A stretch of DNA of 64,000 bases from NCBI GenBank assembly GCA_907165065.1, contig OU015526.1, positions 64,813,723-64,877,722 on the forward strand. Direction: 5' to 3'. Made by a program: the position numbers and the translations under genes. The notes beneath the pieces were generated by a model. The model was given only the letters and a program-made list of their open reading frames with translations. It ran no database searches and was not told the origin of the DNA. This document shows positions 1 through 14,420 of the stretch, piece by piece; positions within the stretch are counted from its first letter, which is position 1, and each line of letters starts with the position of its first letter. The DNA comes from Caprimulgus europaeus. Taxonomy: Eukaryota; Chordata; Aves; Caprimulgiformes; Caprimulgidae.

Positions 1-3000
1 AGTATTCACAGCACTTTCATGTCTGAACGACTTCCCAGGAATCCCACAAATCATTAGTTTATAGATAATGTTTCACTTATATTTTCTTACCAAAGTTTAA
101 GTTCCCTGAAATGCAGCCTGATTTCACAGGCTTCTTCCTTGTAAACTTATTTGTGAAGGGAGGATCTCTGAAGTCCGACGGCTGTCTGCTGTGGATGAAA
201 GTCAGGCAAAGGGCTGTAAAACAAATAAAAAAGGGAGGAGTAAGATCAAAGTACCTCATTAAGAGCAGTATATTACAGCCTTCTCTAATCTCTGCCTGCA
301 GAGATTGTATACAGGTCTGTCCCCAGTTAGCCCATCGCCTGTTTCTGCAGTGCCCAGGGCAGGGAAGAGGAGAGGGTGGGGGTAGGAACGACATGGGTGT
401 TAAAATCACCCGTGCTTCCCCACCTGAGCTGTATTCTGAGCCATCCTCACAGCAGCTTGATAAGAGGGGCTGGCAGCCTTGATTAGGTCTCGAGCAATTT
501 ATGAAGCTGTTCATGGTGTTCCATAGCAGTTGAGTTGCATTTCCACCTGAGTGCTCCTGGAAACATACAGCAAATACTTAATATTTATCTTAACAGAGGC
601 TCCTAATTGTTTTTGGTTGTGTAGGCACACATGCTTACACCTCTTCTGACAACTGCTTGTCAAGGAAAAGATCTTGGAGGAGAGGATTCTATATCAACAT
701 CATTTCCCACCTTAGTCTGTGACTAAGAGTGGCTGAGCTCTGCCCTTGCCCTCATGCATTGGCTATCTCTTGCTAACACCAGTCTGTTCCCCAGCAGCAA
801 TGGTAGCCACATCATGAACTTTCCATGACAAGGGCCTCCTCACCTGGGTATGAAGGTATGGCCTGCCCTTCCTTCTTCATGGTGCCAGAGCCAGGAGGAC
901 TTTGGACCCATCCTTGTCACCTGACAACTGTTTTTCAGCTCTGAAGAGGAGCCAGAAACTTCTGAGCTGGCAACTCCTCCGGGGCCAGTTTCACACCTAC
1001 TCCTTTTGAGTGCTCCTCTGGGCTGGTGTGGGTTCCTTCAGGCAGTCATGTGCCCAGTGGAACCCTTAGGAAAGAAGATGCATCCCTAGGGTTTGGACAA
1101 GCTTTCCACCAGTGTGACAAGCCTGGTCTAAGAAGTTTCAGGTGGCAGAGGCAAGTTGGGATTTCCTCCTCTGTTGAAAAGAGTGAAAGCAATTGGTTTT
1201 CCATTTTGCTGTGTGAGCTACCTTCTGTCCTGCATCCTACCAGGACACCTCCAGGGCACCTTTAACAGGCTGCTCCACTGCCTGTTAAAATTCCCAGGCA
1301 TTGCTACAAGGTATGTGATTTGGTAAAGATTAAAGGAAACTTCAGCATTAACACTTGCCTTGACCCGCTTTCACCAGGCACTGTGTGGCAGCATCTGCGG
1401 TGGCTCTGAAGTACCTCAGGAAACTTTGGCTACTGCTTTGGGTGATACAGTAACGCCTGAGCAGGAATCCTTGTAGCTTGAAAAGTGTTTTCAAAGCCAA
1501 ATGACTGTGTTGCACAGCTTACACAGGACACATTTGGTGCAATAAGTAGTGATCTTACTGCGCTGTGCTGGCCTGACCAAGTGTAGCCACCATGGTCTCC
1601 TCTCAAAGCTGCTCTGCCAAGGAGACTGGGGACAGTAGGGTGCTGTGGAGGGCTGAATGCTAATCATCATAAGTTGCAGTGCTCTGGGTCTTTCTCAGTA
1701 TTTTGGATTTGATCAGAGGACCAGGATAAATGTTGCATGGTAATACTTATAAAACATCAAGACATTTAAGACAGGGCAATCTTGGCAATCAGGTCCAGGG
1801 CTCAGATGTAGTAAGCTCCTTGCAGTAGATGTAGCTCTTTAGGAAACACCCTGTTTCTGTCTCTAGGGAAATGTGCTCTCTGGTCCATCTCAGAGGCTGA
1901 GTGGAAACAGAGCCTGCTGCAGGGTTTGGCCTCACAGCATGTCATGAAGCTACTGCTGAAACTGAATCAAACACCTGAGTGTCTGCTCAGGTGCCTACAG
2001 CCCTTGCAACAAGCCAGCCCATGGACCCACATTTATCGCCTCCTGTGCTGCAGGTAGGCGCAAACATACCTCAAATCCTCTCCAAAACACAAAATTTGCA
2101 TGATCTTGTCAAGAAGAAAAGGAAAGACAGTTTTACAGCTGCCACCACCACAGCTGCTCACTGCCCCTGCCAAGTCTGAGAGGGACACCTCCAGAGCCCC
2201 ATCCCAGAAATGCCCAGCTGGGCTTACCCCAGGCCTCACGTGTGTAAGTATGAGTGGGTGGCAAACTAGGAATTTTGAAGCCTAGAAACAGGAGGTGGAT
2301 TGCCTTAGGACCTGGCTGCTGATTAAGTAGCCTTGGCTGTTTGACACATGTAAGAGAGGCATCTAGGCTTCTCTGTATGCTTGAGTATTGGGGTGCTGCT
2401 CTCCTGCAGATGTAAGCTCAACATGTATTTAGACATCTAGCCTAGGGCTGGTGGTGACTACGGCAGCAAGAGAAGTCAGGAAGATAAATTCCTGCCAAAC
2501 ACATGAATGACTAAGCAGCCTTAGATGCCTAAATTGATAAGCTTAATCATATCCTTGATGCTTCCTAGAGGTGTTGGTTGCACCTGCCCATGGCTCCTCA
2601 TCAGAGGCACAGGAGGTATGCCCTTCAGAGATGTAGGCAGGAGCTGTCTTTTCATTTTACATGCTACCTAAAACGTCAGTAAGCAAATCACTAGTGGTGC
2701 CTTGCAGACTATATTGTTATATAAATAGCTACTAATAGCAATAGCTCAAATATTTATCAAGCTATAAAAGTCACCTCCCCACACCTGTGAGAGCATGATC
2801 TGATTCCACTGGAGTCAGATCTCACTTCTTAGCAATCATACCCTCAATACATTTGCTCTGCCACAGAAGCTGTTCACCTGACCTGCCTGCCCAATGAAGA
2901 CTATTACATCTCTGCAGCATGAACTCAAGGAAGTTCATGGTTGATCCTTTATTTGTTTTAATTACCTACTAATAGCCTTAAAAAAAGCTCCATTGGTTCT

Positions 3001-6000
3001 TCTCCAGCTGGATAGGTCAGTTTGTAATGCAACTTACGAGAACTAGGTTTTCCATCAAAAAAGGGAAAAACAGAAGGCAGCTCAGTTGTGTTCTCTACAG
3101 CAAAGAATTTACAAATAAGTTGAACTCCACTTTTAAGGAACAGGTCTATATTGTGTGGATGTTTGTGAATGCATTCTCTCTTCCTCATTCTCTTTCTCCT
3201 CACCTGTCCTCTGTCAATTTGACTCCTCCTAGGAGGCAGGGACTGCTCTGGGGGCATCTTCACATCCTGGTGGAGACTGTAGCACAAGGTGGCACTGGAG
3301 TATTTTTACACCTTTTAAGTCACTGCTGGTTTTCTTCCTGTTAAACTAGGATTTTTCCCATAGGGAATACAAACAAATTAGTGTACCATACAAATAATTA
3401 CCTTTATGTAAATGCATGTGATAAGATAAATGGAATCTGAAATGATTAACTAACCTTCCGTTTAACAACATTTCTGACATTTGATTCAAGGAATGAAGTC
3501 CAACCAGCTTTCCCATGCCTTTTACTGTGGAATAGCAAGGATGTGTAGTGGACATTAAAGCAACTCAGCCATGCTTTGATCTTCTTCCTCACACAGGTTG
3601 AAAATAAGGAAAATATGGGGGAAAAGTTCAGGAAGCAAGACAGTCAGACAATTTTTTATGTCCAACTAGAGTCAGATACCACTGGAGGAGTAGCACCTTC
3701 TTCTCCATGGCTTGCCATCATCAATTTTATTTGATCTGCACTTCAAGTTAGATTCAGGCTGACTTGGAGTCTTGAGTCCCAGCATCACCTAACCAGTGCA
3801 GCATCACATGGTGGCCATCTGGGAAGTTGGTGATCCAGCAGCATTTTCCCAGGGTTAGTCCCAAGCTTACTGAAGCTGTCTGTCAGTAGTTCCATGCAAA
3901 CGTGGCTGTTCTGGTTCAAGGTCTGGAGCTAGCTCATTCAGTGTTCATGTGTGGGTTTCTGCACCACACCTTCCTGCCCAGTGTAGACATGTCCCAGGTC
4001 TATCATCATTTTCATCTGCCAAGCATTCAGACAAAATAATTAACTTAGCTTTGCTGGCACACATTCTTTACTCTAAATTATTTGTATCAAAGAGCACTAT
4101 TTCAACAAAATCTTTTTATTTAAATCATGAAAAATAAACATGAGAAGACTCAACAGTAACAACACTGATTAAAAATGTAGAAAAACTTGACTGCATTTTC
4201 TGGCAGAGACAGATAATTAAGAGGATTTTAAGGGTTTTTTCTGTAGCAGGTAGAGATTTAGAGGTATTTTGTGTTAATCACCTCTAGGCTGCAGAGACAG
4301 TACCACTGCATAGTGCAAAATAAATGACCAGAAGGCTAAATGTTTTTTTGTGTTTTTATTTAAAGTGGTTTTGTATTACAAGCTCAAGCCAAAAGGTTCA
4401 TTTTTTTCTGAGTTTCTGGCTCTGAGGACTGTTATCCATGCTGTGAATGTACAACTGTTTGTCCACACATTTATTGGAGAGCCTATGAATAGTTTGCAGG
4501 TGCCATTCAAGCTTCTTTCTTTTTTGATCCCAATAAATACTTTTGACAGCTACTGATCGTTTCATTTTAACTGCCTACAATGCTGTATCTGCTGTGATTA
4601 TTACTGTGATTCATGAAAAAATGTCTCTTATCAGGCTAGGAATATCTTTTGCATAAGAGTATACCTGCTGTAGGAGTGTTATACAACACTTCTTCAATCA
4701 GTGAAGGAGTCTTACCAGTCACTTACCTACACTGTGAATTAAGTACTAAATTGCTCATGTAAGCTCTTTTATATCCTAGGGGTTTTTTTAAGAAATCATT
4801 CCTGTTATGTTACCCAGCTCTTCTTTACCCAGACAGAGTTTCAGACACTTTTTTACTGCTGGACATTATGTTCCCACACCAAGCCTTGCCTTGATGTATT
4901 TTGCCATATGCCTCTTCTGTTGCAAAGTTCCCAAAGGGCAGCCTGAGATACCTTTGGGTAAGACTCAAAAGATGACATTAGTGCAGCCATCCTCAAGAAA
5001 TCCAGGTGTTGTTTGAGGCTGTTGCAGCTGCAAAGTCTCCTCCACATGTGCAAATATTTGCTGAGTGTTTGGGGACTCCAAGAATCTGAGCATATGGATG
5101 TGTCAAACCCTAACTGCACCCCTCAAGTAGACTCCTTTTCTCTGAAGGGCAGGAATAAGCTGTGGCTCATCCTTGTGCTTTCAAAAGTGGTAGAAAAGGG
5201 GACACCAAAAGTTTTGGGGAGCCAAGAGGGGAGAGGACATGTGTATTACAGGTTAATTATTTCAGGTCCTGCTGCTTGATGCCCTGCTTGTTGTGCCAGC
5301 TTCCATAAACAAACTTTGGGAATCCTTGTTCTAATAGTATCTTTCCATCCTCTTAATGGTTATGTTTTTTCACTCCATATGGCCACTTCATCTGCATTAA
5401 GCCTCCTCACTTATAACAAAAAATCCTTCTGTCGTTTCTGTGTTTAATCAGGTCTGTTGCTCAGATGGTGCAACCACTGAATGGTTAAGCTGAGACTCTG
5501 TAAAATGTTGTTTCTCTAGCTATAGGCAAGGGCAGAAATAAATATCTTTGGTATCATATCTATTTAACTGAAAATCTAACTAGACCTCCAAATCTGTGCG
5601 CTTTGTCACATATGTTAGAAACAGATCCTCTATGAATTGATTTGAAATAGCCATTCCTACCACCTCCTCCTCCCCAGAAGCCTGACTGCTCTTGATTATA
5701 TCTCAATTGCGTCCAAGGAAAATTGTCTGGATTAGAGTAAGGCTGAGAGAGAAATTTAATGTTGCTTTAACACAATAATACTTTGGCTGTGCTGAACCAA
5801 AGTTCACAATTGTTCCTGATGCACTTTCTCCATTGCCACTATTAATTTCACAGATCTCTACAGTATTTTTCTTTAGGTCTTCCTTTACCAAGTTTATTTC
5901 TTATAGCACCAATCCCGTGCTTTCTTTTAATCACTGTTGTTCTCTGTTTCTCTTCTAGTTCTGTTTTACCTTTTTTGAGAGAAGGATCACAACTGCATAT

Positions 6001-6558
6001 GATAGCAATATCATGAATATGGACAGTGACAGAAAGACATTTGTCTTCACTTCACTTCTCTGTTCCTTTCCTATTAACTCTAAGGTAATTGTGCTTATTG
6101 AAAACCTTATCCAAATCATCTTTTGCTCAAAAAAAAGATTCCCATTAACCTTGAATTGAAGCAGGCATTGGCTCTCCTACTGCACAAAGATGGAACAGGA
6201 GTGTCAAAACAAATTCTTGTGACAATCCCGTTGATCAAATGTAGTATCACACTCATTCTATTCTATGTAAAGCTGATTATTAACACCAGATAAAGCCCAA
6301 TCCCAATCCATAAATATAAAAAACACCCAAACCTAGATTATATGAAGCTGACAAGAACTGTGCCATTGGTTTCAGTATGAACAGGCTCTCTTTCTTCAGG
6401 ACTTTATTTCTAAGAACCAGTAAAGTAATCCAGTGCTGCAAAAGCACAATGCTGTACCCAAGACAGCACAAGACTAGACAGGTTCTCCATCCCTGTAAAG
6501 AAAAAATAGAATATTTTCAATTTACTGACAGATTAGCTGCAACCAGACCAGTCTCTTT

Positions 6559-6593
<35 letters not shown>

Positions 6594-9400
6594 TGACACT
6601 CAAGACTTTTGCTAGGCAGGATGAGAGGATTTTTTCTTTGAAGCAACCATGACAGATTGTCTCTACTATATAATCTTCCTCTTGGTCTTTTAAAATATTT
6701 TCTTAAATCTTTGCTCCATCCAGCCTTCTTTTGCCTAAAGTAATGCTTACTCTACACACCTCTGTGTAGAGCGACCTATGGGACTTTCATTAGAAAAGGA
6801 AGCTGATTTAATTGGGGACTGGGAAGCTCTGGCAGTAGCTCGGCTGCTTCATGCTCAGAATTCTTTCATTTTCTGGTGATGCATTATTTCTGAATTTCTC
6901 CTTTCATGCTTTCTCTTAACAATTCCATTTCCAACATTAACTCGCACCTTTATTACCTCAGAGCTGTAAATATGTCTCCAGCAGCCCCTGTGGCAAGGCA
7001 CTGCTGTAAGGCACTCTGTCTTCTTTACTTTATCACTAGGTGTGTCTTGAAAGTTTTCCACTCCTTTCTACCCTTGCCTCCCCCCATCAGGAAACCAGAT
7101 TTTTCAACCAGAGTATCTGGGCAGCCAGTTCAAAGGCAGGCTAATTCTTCAGCAGCACTATAAATAAGCCTGTCTCTGCTCCTCCAGTTCAGCAGCTCAG
7201 ACCTCCTGGTACCGTAAAAGTCTCTGTCATTGGAACCTTTGCTCTGTGACTGCACATTTTTGGGCAATAGGGCATGTAACACATTTTTGAGTCTTCATAT
7301 GCCAAGACGCAGAAAATCAATTTTAATATTCCAACAAAAAAGAACTAGTGAAGCAAAAGGCTATCAATATTGCCAGACACGCTCCTGCACTGGAGGTATG
7401 AAGAGAAATGCTACAAAAATAAAGAGAGGTTCAGTGCTTTTTTCATCCAGTTACCGTTGTGATAGTATTTAGCTGTATAGCACAGTGCAAGGGAATGGAA
7501 ATGGAAAAGTGATTGTTGGCTTCATAGTTTTCTTAAGAAATATTTGTTCCAATAAAAGAAAAAATTGAAAGGTTATGCTTTCTTTGCCTGCCTATTAGTA
7601 GATCTTACTCTGTTCGTGTCAGCACAGGATCAGAGATCAAAGGAGAAAATCAAAAACCAGCATTTAGAAACCTACAATACCTGAAATGAAAGTGTTGAGA
7701 AACATTTCCCAAGACAAAAGTAATTAAATAGTAAAGTAACGGTACTATAAAGATTGCCTTGTCATTTTAATTAAAATCCCTAGTTCGTATCGCTCAATAA
7801 TAACTGGCTTCATCATATCTTGCTGCATCTGAGGCACAAAACCTTGATTTTTTTTTAAGCCCTCACACTAGCTTCAAGATTTTTAATGTTTGAACTCCAC
7901 AGATGAGAAAATTGAAATTGAAAAGAGAGAACAAATCAAAACAATCAATTCCAACTAAACTGTTTTTTTTAAAAAAAGCTGAGCATTAAATGTCTTCAGA
8001 ATGCTTCATTTCAGGGTTTTGACAGAGGCAAATTCTAAAATCTTGGAATATATAATAGAAAAGAAGTCAACAGCTTTTGTCAGCAAGTAACACATAAATG
8101 GGAATTATTTCAATCATATGAGAATCTTAACCTTTGCAACTGTGCCTTTCCAGGGATATTTCGAGTTATGCATGAACTGCCACTCTTTTGTATGCTCGTA
8201 CAAGGCATGTTCTTGTTCTTCCAGTTTGCTTCGTTGTGTCTGCTGCCACTAACCTCTTCCTTTCCAACTGCATCCTGAGACAGCTCCTCAGTGCACTCCG
8301 GGCGTCACACACGGCTCTCTATTGGTTTTATTTAGCAATAGGGAAGAGTTGTGCTGCGTGAAACTTCTCTGTTATTGTTCAAATATTGATACTCACACAC
8401 AAAATACCGGCATTTGGAACGTGAAAGTCTTTTCAGGTTGGCTATATATCAAAAATAAATGGATGTTCAACAAGGGATTTAGCTGGTGTTTTATTTTCCT
8501 CTAAATAGCCTCTTAATAAGAGCATCATTCAAGCAGCTTCAGAAAGAAATAATGCTGAGTGCAAACAGCCAAATAAAATAAAGCTGTGAGAAACATGTTC
8601 ATACAGCGCATTTAAATGTGTACTGGATTACAAACTAGGTGATTCCCTAGAAACACCTACAATATAAAAAAAGTTTTATGTGAATAGCTCTTTCTATTAT
8701 GAGCGAGTTGTTTGCAGGATTATGCAGGTATTACTGGGCAACCCATTTAAAAAAAGAATAACATAGCTTAAGAAATATTATAAAAGAACAAGTTGGAGGG
8801 ATTATATCAGAAAAAATATTCAAGAACAAAAAATTATTGTAAGTACACTAGAGAGGGACCTACAGTCAGTTAAAACACAGTACTCTATAGAGTAACAAAC
8901 ATAGAGACATAGCATCAGAAAAAGAAGTTAGGCATTTTGAGTGCTGCATATGCTCAAAATATATACAGTTGAAAATAGATATTCAATATACAATGCAGAA
9001 AAAAATCTGAACTATTAAATCTATCCCATTTTTGTCTGAGTGACGCTTGCTCATAACAGCTACTTCAATGGAGCTTTCGAAAAACACTGAAATAGTCACA
9101 GCTTTTACTGCATTATTTTATGTTGAAAGAATCGTAGCTTAGTGTATTGCTGTAGTATGTGAAGTAATTTCAATATTAGACCTGAAAGACATGGTCTGTG
9201 TTCTGCTGCTACAAATGGTTATATTTTGTTAGAAATTCATTGGTCATAGGATGATTGGTGGACTGTGAATGCATGTGTTAATAACAAAAGTCAGAATGCA
9301 CAGAGCTGTCAATTTCTGGAAATAAATAAATCATATTCTGAGTTATTTTACTAAATGAAAGTGTGTATATCACTTTCATGTATAAAGTAATACTATATTT
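1..9400. other. 5' intergenic flank, no gene seen
   Basis: This is AT-rich unique sequence without a recognisable exon, RNA gene or interspersed repeat. Open frames are short (up to 145 codons), overlap on both strands and show no family resemblance. It contains a T25-(GT)7 repeat at 6556-6595 and a perfect 9-bp hairpin at 6750-6771. Confidence 0.7.
6556..6595. repeat. T25-(GT)7 microsatellite
   Basis: An uninterrupted T run passes directly into seven GT units, a compound simple repeat likely to vary in length. Confidence 0.95.
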
Positions 9401-9815
9401 CACAGAATCACAGAATGGCAGAAGCTGGAAGGCACCTCTAGTTCACCCCACCTGCCAGAGGAGGTACGTCTACATCAGGTTGCACAGGAAGGCGTCCAGG
9501 CTGGTTTTGAACATCTCCAGAGAAGGAGACTCCACAACCTCTCTGGGCAGCCTGTCCCAGCGCTCTGTTACCCTCACAGTAAATAAGTTTTAACTTATGT
9601 TTAAACAGAACCTCCCGTGTTCAAGCTTGTGCCCATTGCCCCTTGTCCTATCACTGGCCACCACTGAAAAGTCTGGCCCCGTCCTCTTGACACCCACCCT
9701 TTAGATATTTATAAACATTAATAAAGTCCCCTCTCAGTCTTCTCTTCTCCAGGCTAAAAAGACCCAGCTCTCTCAGTCAATCCTCATAAAAAAGGTGCTC
9801 CAGCCCCTTAATTTC
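9401..9815 (-). mobile_element. CR1 LINE 3' fragment
   Basis: On the plus strand the block opens with CACAGAATCACAGAATGG, the complement of the (ATTCTGTG)n terminus of CR1, then reads as the complement of the CR1 reverse-transcriptase C-terminus and 3' UTR, including AACATCTCCAGAGAAGGAGA. It is a 5'-truncated, non-functional copy of about 415 bases with small indels. CR1 is the dominant LINE of birds. Confidence 0.93.
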
Positions 9816-12312
9816 CAGCTGAGATAGAGATTTTCACAATACTTTTTTTTTTCTTAAGTATATTGTAACATATATGTATTGCTATGAAATACATGGAATA
9901 CACACTCTGAGAAATTTGGGGTAGTTTGGCAATGAAGTTTTTCCCAACAGTAGGTCCAAAGGTTATTATTTAAAAAAAAAAAATCTGGGGTGAAAAAAAT
10001 TATTCTGGGAAAATCAGTTTTGGAAGTGAGATACAGTAACCACCAATTTTGCCCCCAGAGTAAGAAACAGGCAGAGCCTTGCTGGCAGCCAGCTGTGCCA
10101 CCGGTGCCCAAGGGTGGCAGGGCTGTCTGAAGCAGACTCTTCTGGCCAGGCATCAGAGGTGTGCTAGGTCTCCTAGCCCTGTGGGAGGACAGGGATGCCC
10201 AAGAGGTCCCCTCAGCACTGGCCATCAGCAGCACAGCCATCCCTTGGTGGGACTCAGTGCCACAGGGCTGTCACAACGTGCATCCATCCGCTGGAGCTCA
10301 GCCTAGGTTCCAGCAAGGGTTTGACCTCTCTGCTTCCCAGAGCATCTCCATTTTGACAAACATGTTATTTCCAGAGGAAAGCTATTTTCTTGTAAAATTC
10401 TCAGCCAGCTGTAATCAAGAGTTACGGCTACTTCCTTCCAGAGGTTGTTTTCTACAACAAAGCAATATAGGTTACAGGGCTTGTGACAAATATGTCTTTA
10501 ACATCGATGGCATGTCAGGCAACTGTTTTTTACCTGTTCGTGCCAAGCTGTGCAGGATCAGGTGTTTGTTCTTCTCCTGCCACGTTTAAAAGCAAGTGCA
10601 TGAGCTATTACTGCAAAATATACCCCTGTCACAAAATAATGTAGTAACAATAAAGAAGTGTCACTGCCTTTTACATGGTATACTCTATCATTATTAGGTT
10701 TTGCACACTGATGGAGCCAAACTAGTTTCTGATATAAATCCACAGTCTTCCATGGGGGTTTTTTTCACATTAGAAAACAATTAATTTAATGGTGTTTATG
10801 AACTGTTAAAAATAACTCTATCTCTTTTTCTCTCTTCTACAAGTCTCAGTTTTCTGCAGAAGACACTACATGAAAATACAGTAATATAAATCTAGATGAA
10901 CCTGTAGACACATTTATTCATTGTGCTTTTTAAGAGCTTAAAGCACAAATGCAATGCAGCTCACTAGCTTTCCTTTCAATGGTCCTGAGGCATGCAACAA
11001 CAGCATCTTATACTGATGTACAATACAGTTCGCTTTTTGTCACTTCTCAAAAATCAAGCAAGCCTATACAACCAAAACTGAAGTGATTGCTTTTTGGTTC
11101 GTGTCCTTTATCTTCCTACTTGCAACAAGTATGTACTGCAACATACTTGCTCTGCTTGGTTGGTGTTTGCTATCATTGTGAAGAGTTCTTATCCAACTTG
11201 TGTATTAATTTGGGTGGCATAAGCTGTACCTAACATGTTTTCAGGTGTTCAGCTCAGTTAGAAATTCATCCTGTAGAAATATCTACCAGCACTAATCTCT
11301 CAGGGTGTATATGTATGACTATGGAAGCAGGTAGGATTAATGTTAGCTATTTTTGACTCAGTGGCATCTGGCAGAGCATTTCTTGCAATTCCAAATATGC
11401 CTGCAAGACCAGTTAACATGTTACAAGAGCTGATTGAAGTGTGAGATTTTTGCTAGCCTCTAACTGAGCATTGGTTAGAGGTTTGCAGAAGCTTAACCAA
11501 AGTCAGAACAAGACCACTACTTCCATTTAACAACAACAAAAAAGAAAAGTGCTATGTCCTTTCTTTTCTGTTTACTCCTCTCTGGTAGATCAAATCTAAT
11601 ACACCATCAGTGAGAAACAGTGCCCATGATGTTGTCCTAAACAAGCAAGGGAAAGATTTGAAGAAGAGAGAAGAAGGAGGAAATTTGGAGAGTGCAGAAG
11701 ACTCCTCAGCGCCATCACAACTAGTGCAACCTACACAGGTGTATGAGGAAGGGAATGGATGGAAAATGGTTTCAATTCCAGGTCCCTTTCCTCCCCACTG
11801 GCTTCCTTTTCAGTTTAAGAATCAAGAAAGAGTTCATGGTGCTTTATTCAAAGCTCTTCATGTCATTGACCAGCTGTTTATCCATCAGGAGCCTTAATGC
11901 CCTGGCAGAGGGGATCAGTGAAAACAGACACCATCTTCCCGTTTCCTTCACAACCTGCATTTGAGAGAGTTCCTGATCAGAAGGGAAAAAAACCCTTTCT
12001 AAGTATTCTGAGTCACAAACCTCCATTCAAACAGCTCCCTTCAAAGCATCTTTTTATATAGCAAGAGACTTTTTTCATTTGGAAGAAACTACTTCAGCTC
12101 CAAAAAGCACTACCAAATATTCATCCCACACTACTTTCTGAGTGGGAGAGTTTCAGCCCCACAGCTGCCACTGAGCCTGAAGGACCTAGGGTGCTGTGGG
12201 ATGACTGCCGAAGCATGGTAAAAATCAGTCCAGTGCAGGACAGTTACAGCACCCCTCCCTCCCATCCAGCTTGGATACCTGTGCATCCTGTCCTGTGGTT
12301 TATAACATTAGG

Positions 12313-12354
12313 CAAAACAAAACAAAACAAAGCAAAACAAAACAAAACAACAAA
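12313..12354. repeat. (AAAAC)n microsatellite
   Basis: About eight AAAAC units with one AAAGC variant. Confidence 0.95.
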
Positions 12355-13887
12355 CCTCTAGATAAGCTGTTATTTAGAGAAAGCCTCCCTCGCAGGTGTC
12401 TTTCCAGGTGGCTGTCTCATTCCCTTTCCAGCCACTCTTCCTCTTTGGCCAGACACATCCCTTCCCATCCTCTCCCTCACCCCAAGCCCAAAGTGGGTGA
12501 GGGCTGCCTGGCTGACAGAGCCAGGAGAGCACCTCGGCCCCCAGCACTGGTCCTGGGCTGTCCCTGGTGTCTGAGAGCCTCCACAGGAGCCTCAAGGCTC
12601 CTTGTGTTAGCTAATGGCTATAAATATTCTCATATGTGGTGGCTCCCATACACTGGAAAAAGTTTTCTTTATCCCAAGGAAAATATTAATTGTTATCCAG
12701 GTAAGACATCCTTAATGCTTTTATTTCTCTGTTTCTCACCTTACAAACAGCAAACAGAATTAAACTGTCAGACAACTGTTGATGTGGGAGAGATAGAGCA
12801 AACACTGACTTGTACATGCATACTTCTTAAGGATCTGCTTCTTATTATACCAAAAACAACCTTCTGTTATTCAGCATTAGTAAGTCTTGATTATTCAAAT
12901 TAAAGTTTTTGAGCAATGCATTGCTCCTTCTTCCCTAGAAGGGGGACATGAAGAGAGCAGAAGTCTTCCATGTAGCCCTAGACCCACAGTTAAGGTTTTG
13001 TTCATCCTCTTTGACTCAAACCCACAGGGCAAAGCCTAAAAACTTATTACCAGAACACAGACTTTCTAGACATTTCTCACAGGGCCCATGAGGTGCGATA
13101 GACCTAGCTCAGCACCAGAGGATGACTGCAAAGGAGCACACAGAGGTACCAAGAACCCCAAGGAGACACTATCCTGCAGACACGGGACAGTGAAGAACCG
13201 CTCACAAAGGACACAGTCCAGCCACTGCAAAGGCATAGGCTGTCCACAGACATCCTTGTGCCACCACCACAGCTGGCATGGCGTATGAGGACTGCAAGTG
13301 TTTCCCTGGGAGAGCCTTTCCCAACCAAGGCAGCTGCCCCAGCAGCACCATCTTTCTCCTCTTCCCACAGGCCTTGCTCCAAAGGCCTGTCCATGGGTGT
13401 TGGTTTTAACTTCCAAAGTCAAAACGTTTCCTGAAATGTTGTCAAAACTTGTCATCATTAAATAGGTCTGATTGGCTGGAGCACTGTGTAGGCTCTTCCT
13501 GAAACCTCGCCAATATGTCTTAACCAGTGCCATTTCATTCCTGGTCTTTTTTGCCACGTCCTAACCCAAGCCATACTGACAAATAGAAGTTAACTCTGAA
13601 ACTCACTCTAACTTTTGTCCTAATGCGGCTTCAAGCCAAAGGCAAAGAGTTAGTGCTTTAATCCACTTCACCATCTATCCCTCTGGGGGTTCATAACTCA
13701 GCCATGAATGTTTGTTTTGCGCTGAAACTTGCAGTGCAGGTTCTCCGCCAAAGAGCCGCGGCAGGGTGGCGGGCAGCCGCTCTCCAGAAGGCACCGCGGC
13801 CCCTGTGGAGCAGGAAGTAGTGGGGGACATGGAAGGGCAGAGCCTCCACACAGGGAGAGAGGTGGGAAATGTGGCAAAGTGCAGTCT

Positions 13888-13920
13888 GGAAAGGAAGGGA
13901 GGAAGGGAAGGAGGGAAAAA
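13888..13920. repeat. Purine-rich GGAA/GGGA low-complexity tract
   Basis: This is an all-purine stretch of irregular GGAA and GGGA units on the plus strand. Confidence 0.85.
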
Positions 13921-14314
13921 TTACAAGACATACATACAACACCTCCATATTTGGCTCACTTCTTACTCTGTTATGGTTTGGCTGTCTTGGCTTTTCACTC
14001 TGCAAGCTCTTTGCATAGAGACTAGGGCTTTCTCCTGATCCTGATTAGGCAGTATTGGTGTCAGTATAATCCTCTGAACCATCATAATCACAATTATAAT
14101 AACACCAGTGTGACTGGTTCTTATTTCCAAAACTGACCATTTTTGGATTTGTGAGCATGCTTTTTTACATCTTTGCAAGTTTTATGCAGATTTTTATAAT
14201 GCAGAATAAGATTCAAGCAAACAATGCACTTTCTCTGAGGTCCTACCTCTGGGCTGCCTGCACCTCTCGGACTTTAGGGTGTGGGGGTTTTATAATTCCC
14301 TCGTGGAGAGAGGC

Positions 14315-14420
14315 AATGATATCTCCATTTTACAGAAGAAGAACTGAGGTAGAGAGAAGCTAAATTACTTCCCTGAGACCAGGTAGGATGTCTCAAGCAA
14401 AGCAAAGAATGGAAACGTCT
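14315..14420 (-). mobile_element. MIR-like SINE remnant
   Basis: CTCCATTTTACAGAAGAAG followed by AACTGAGGTAGAGAGAAGCT and AAATTACTTCCCTGAGACCA matches the conserved MIR core, complementary orientation. This ancient amniote SINE is inactive. Divergence is high and the ends are uncertain. Confidence 0.65.

Larger units (their letters stand above)
9816..14314. other. 5' intergenic flank, no gene seen
   Basis: This is mixed AT-rich sequence with mildly GC-richer patches (10080-10330, 12400-12600, 13080-13400). A 210-codon open frame at 12271-12903 begins across the AAAAC repeat and has no recognisable domain. Nothing here is supported as a gene. Confidence 0.65.

Noticed and set aside
77..514. 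145-codon minus-strand frame at the window start, with a 123-codon plus-strand frame opposite
   Set aside because: Neither shows a recognisable motif; overlapping frames on both strands are typical of non-coding DNA.
12271..12903. 210-codon plus-strand frame
   Set aside because: It starts across the AAAAC microsatellite, shows no domain, and lies in otherwise non-coding flank.
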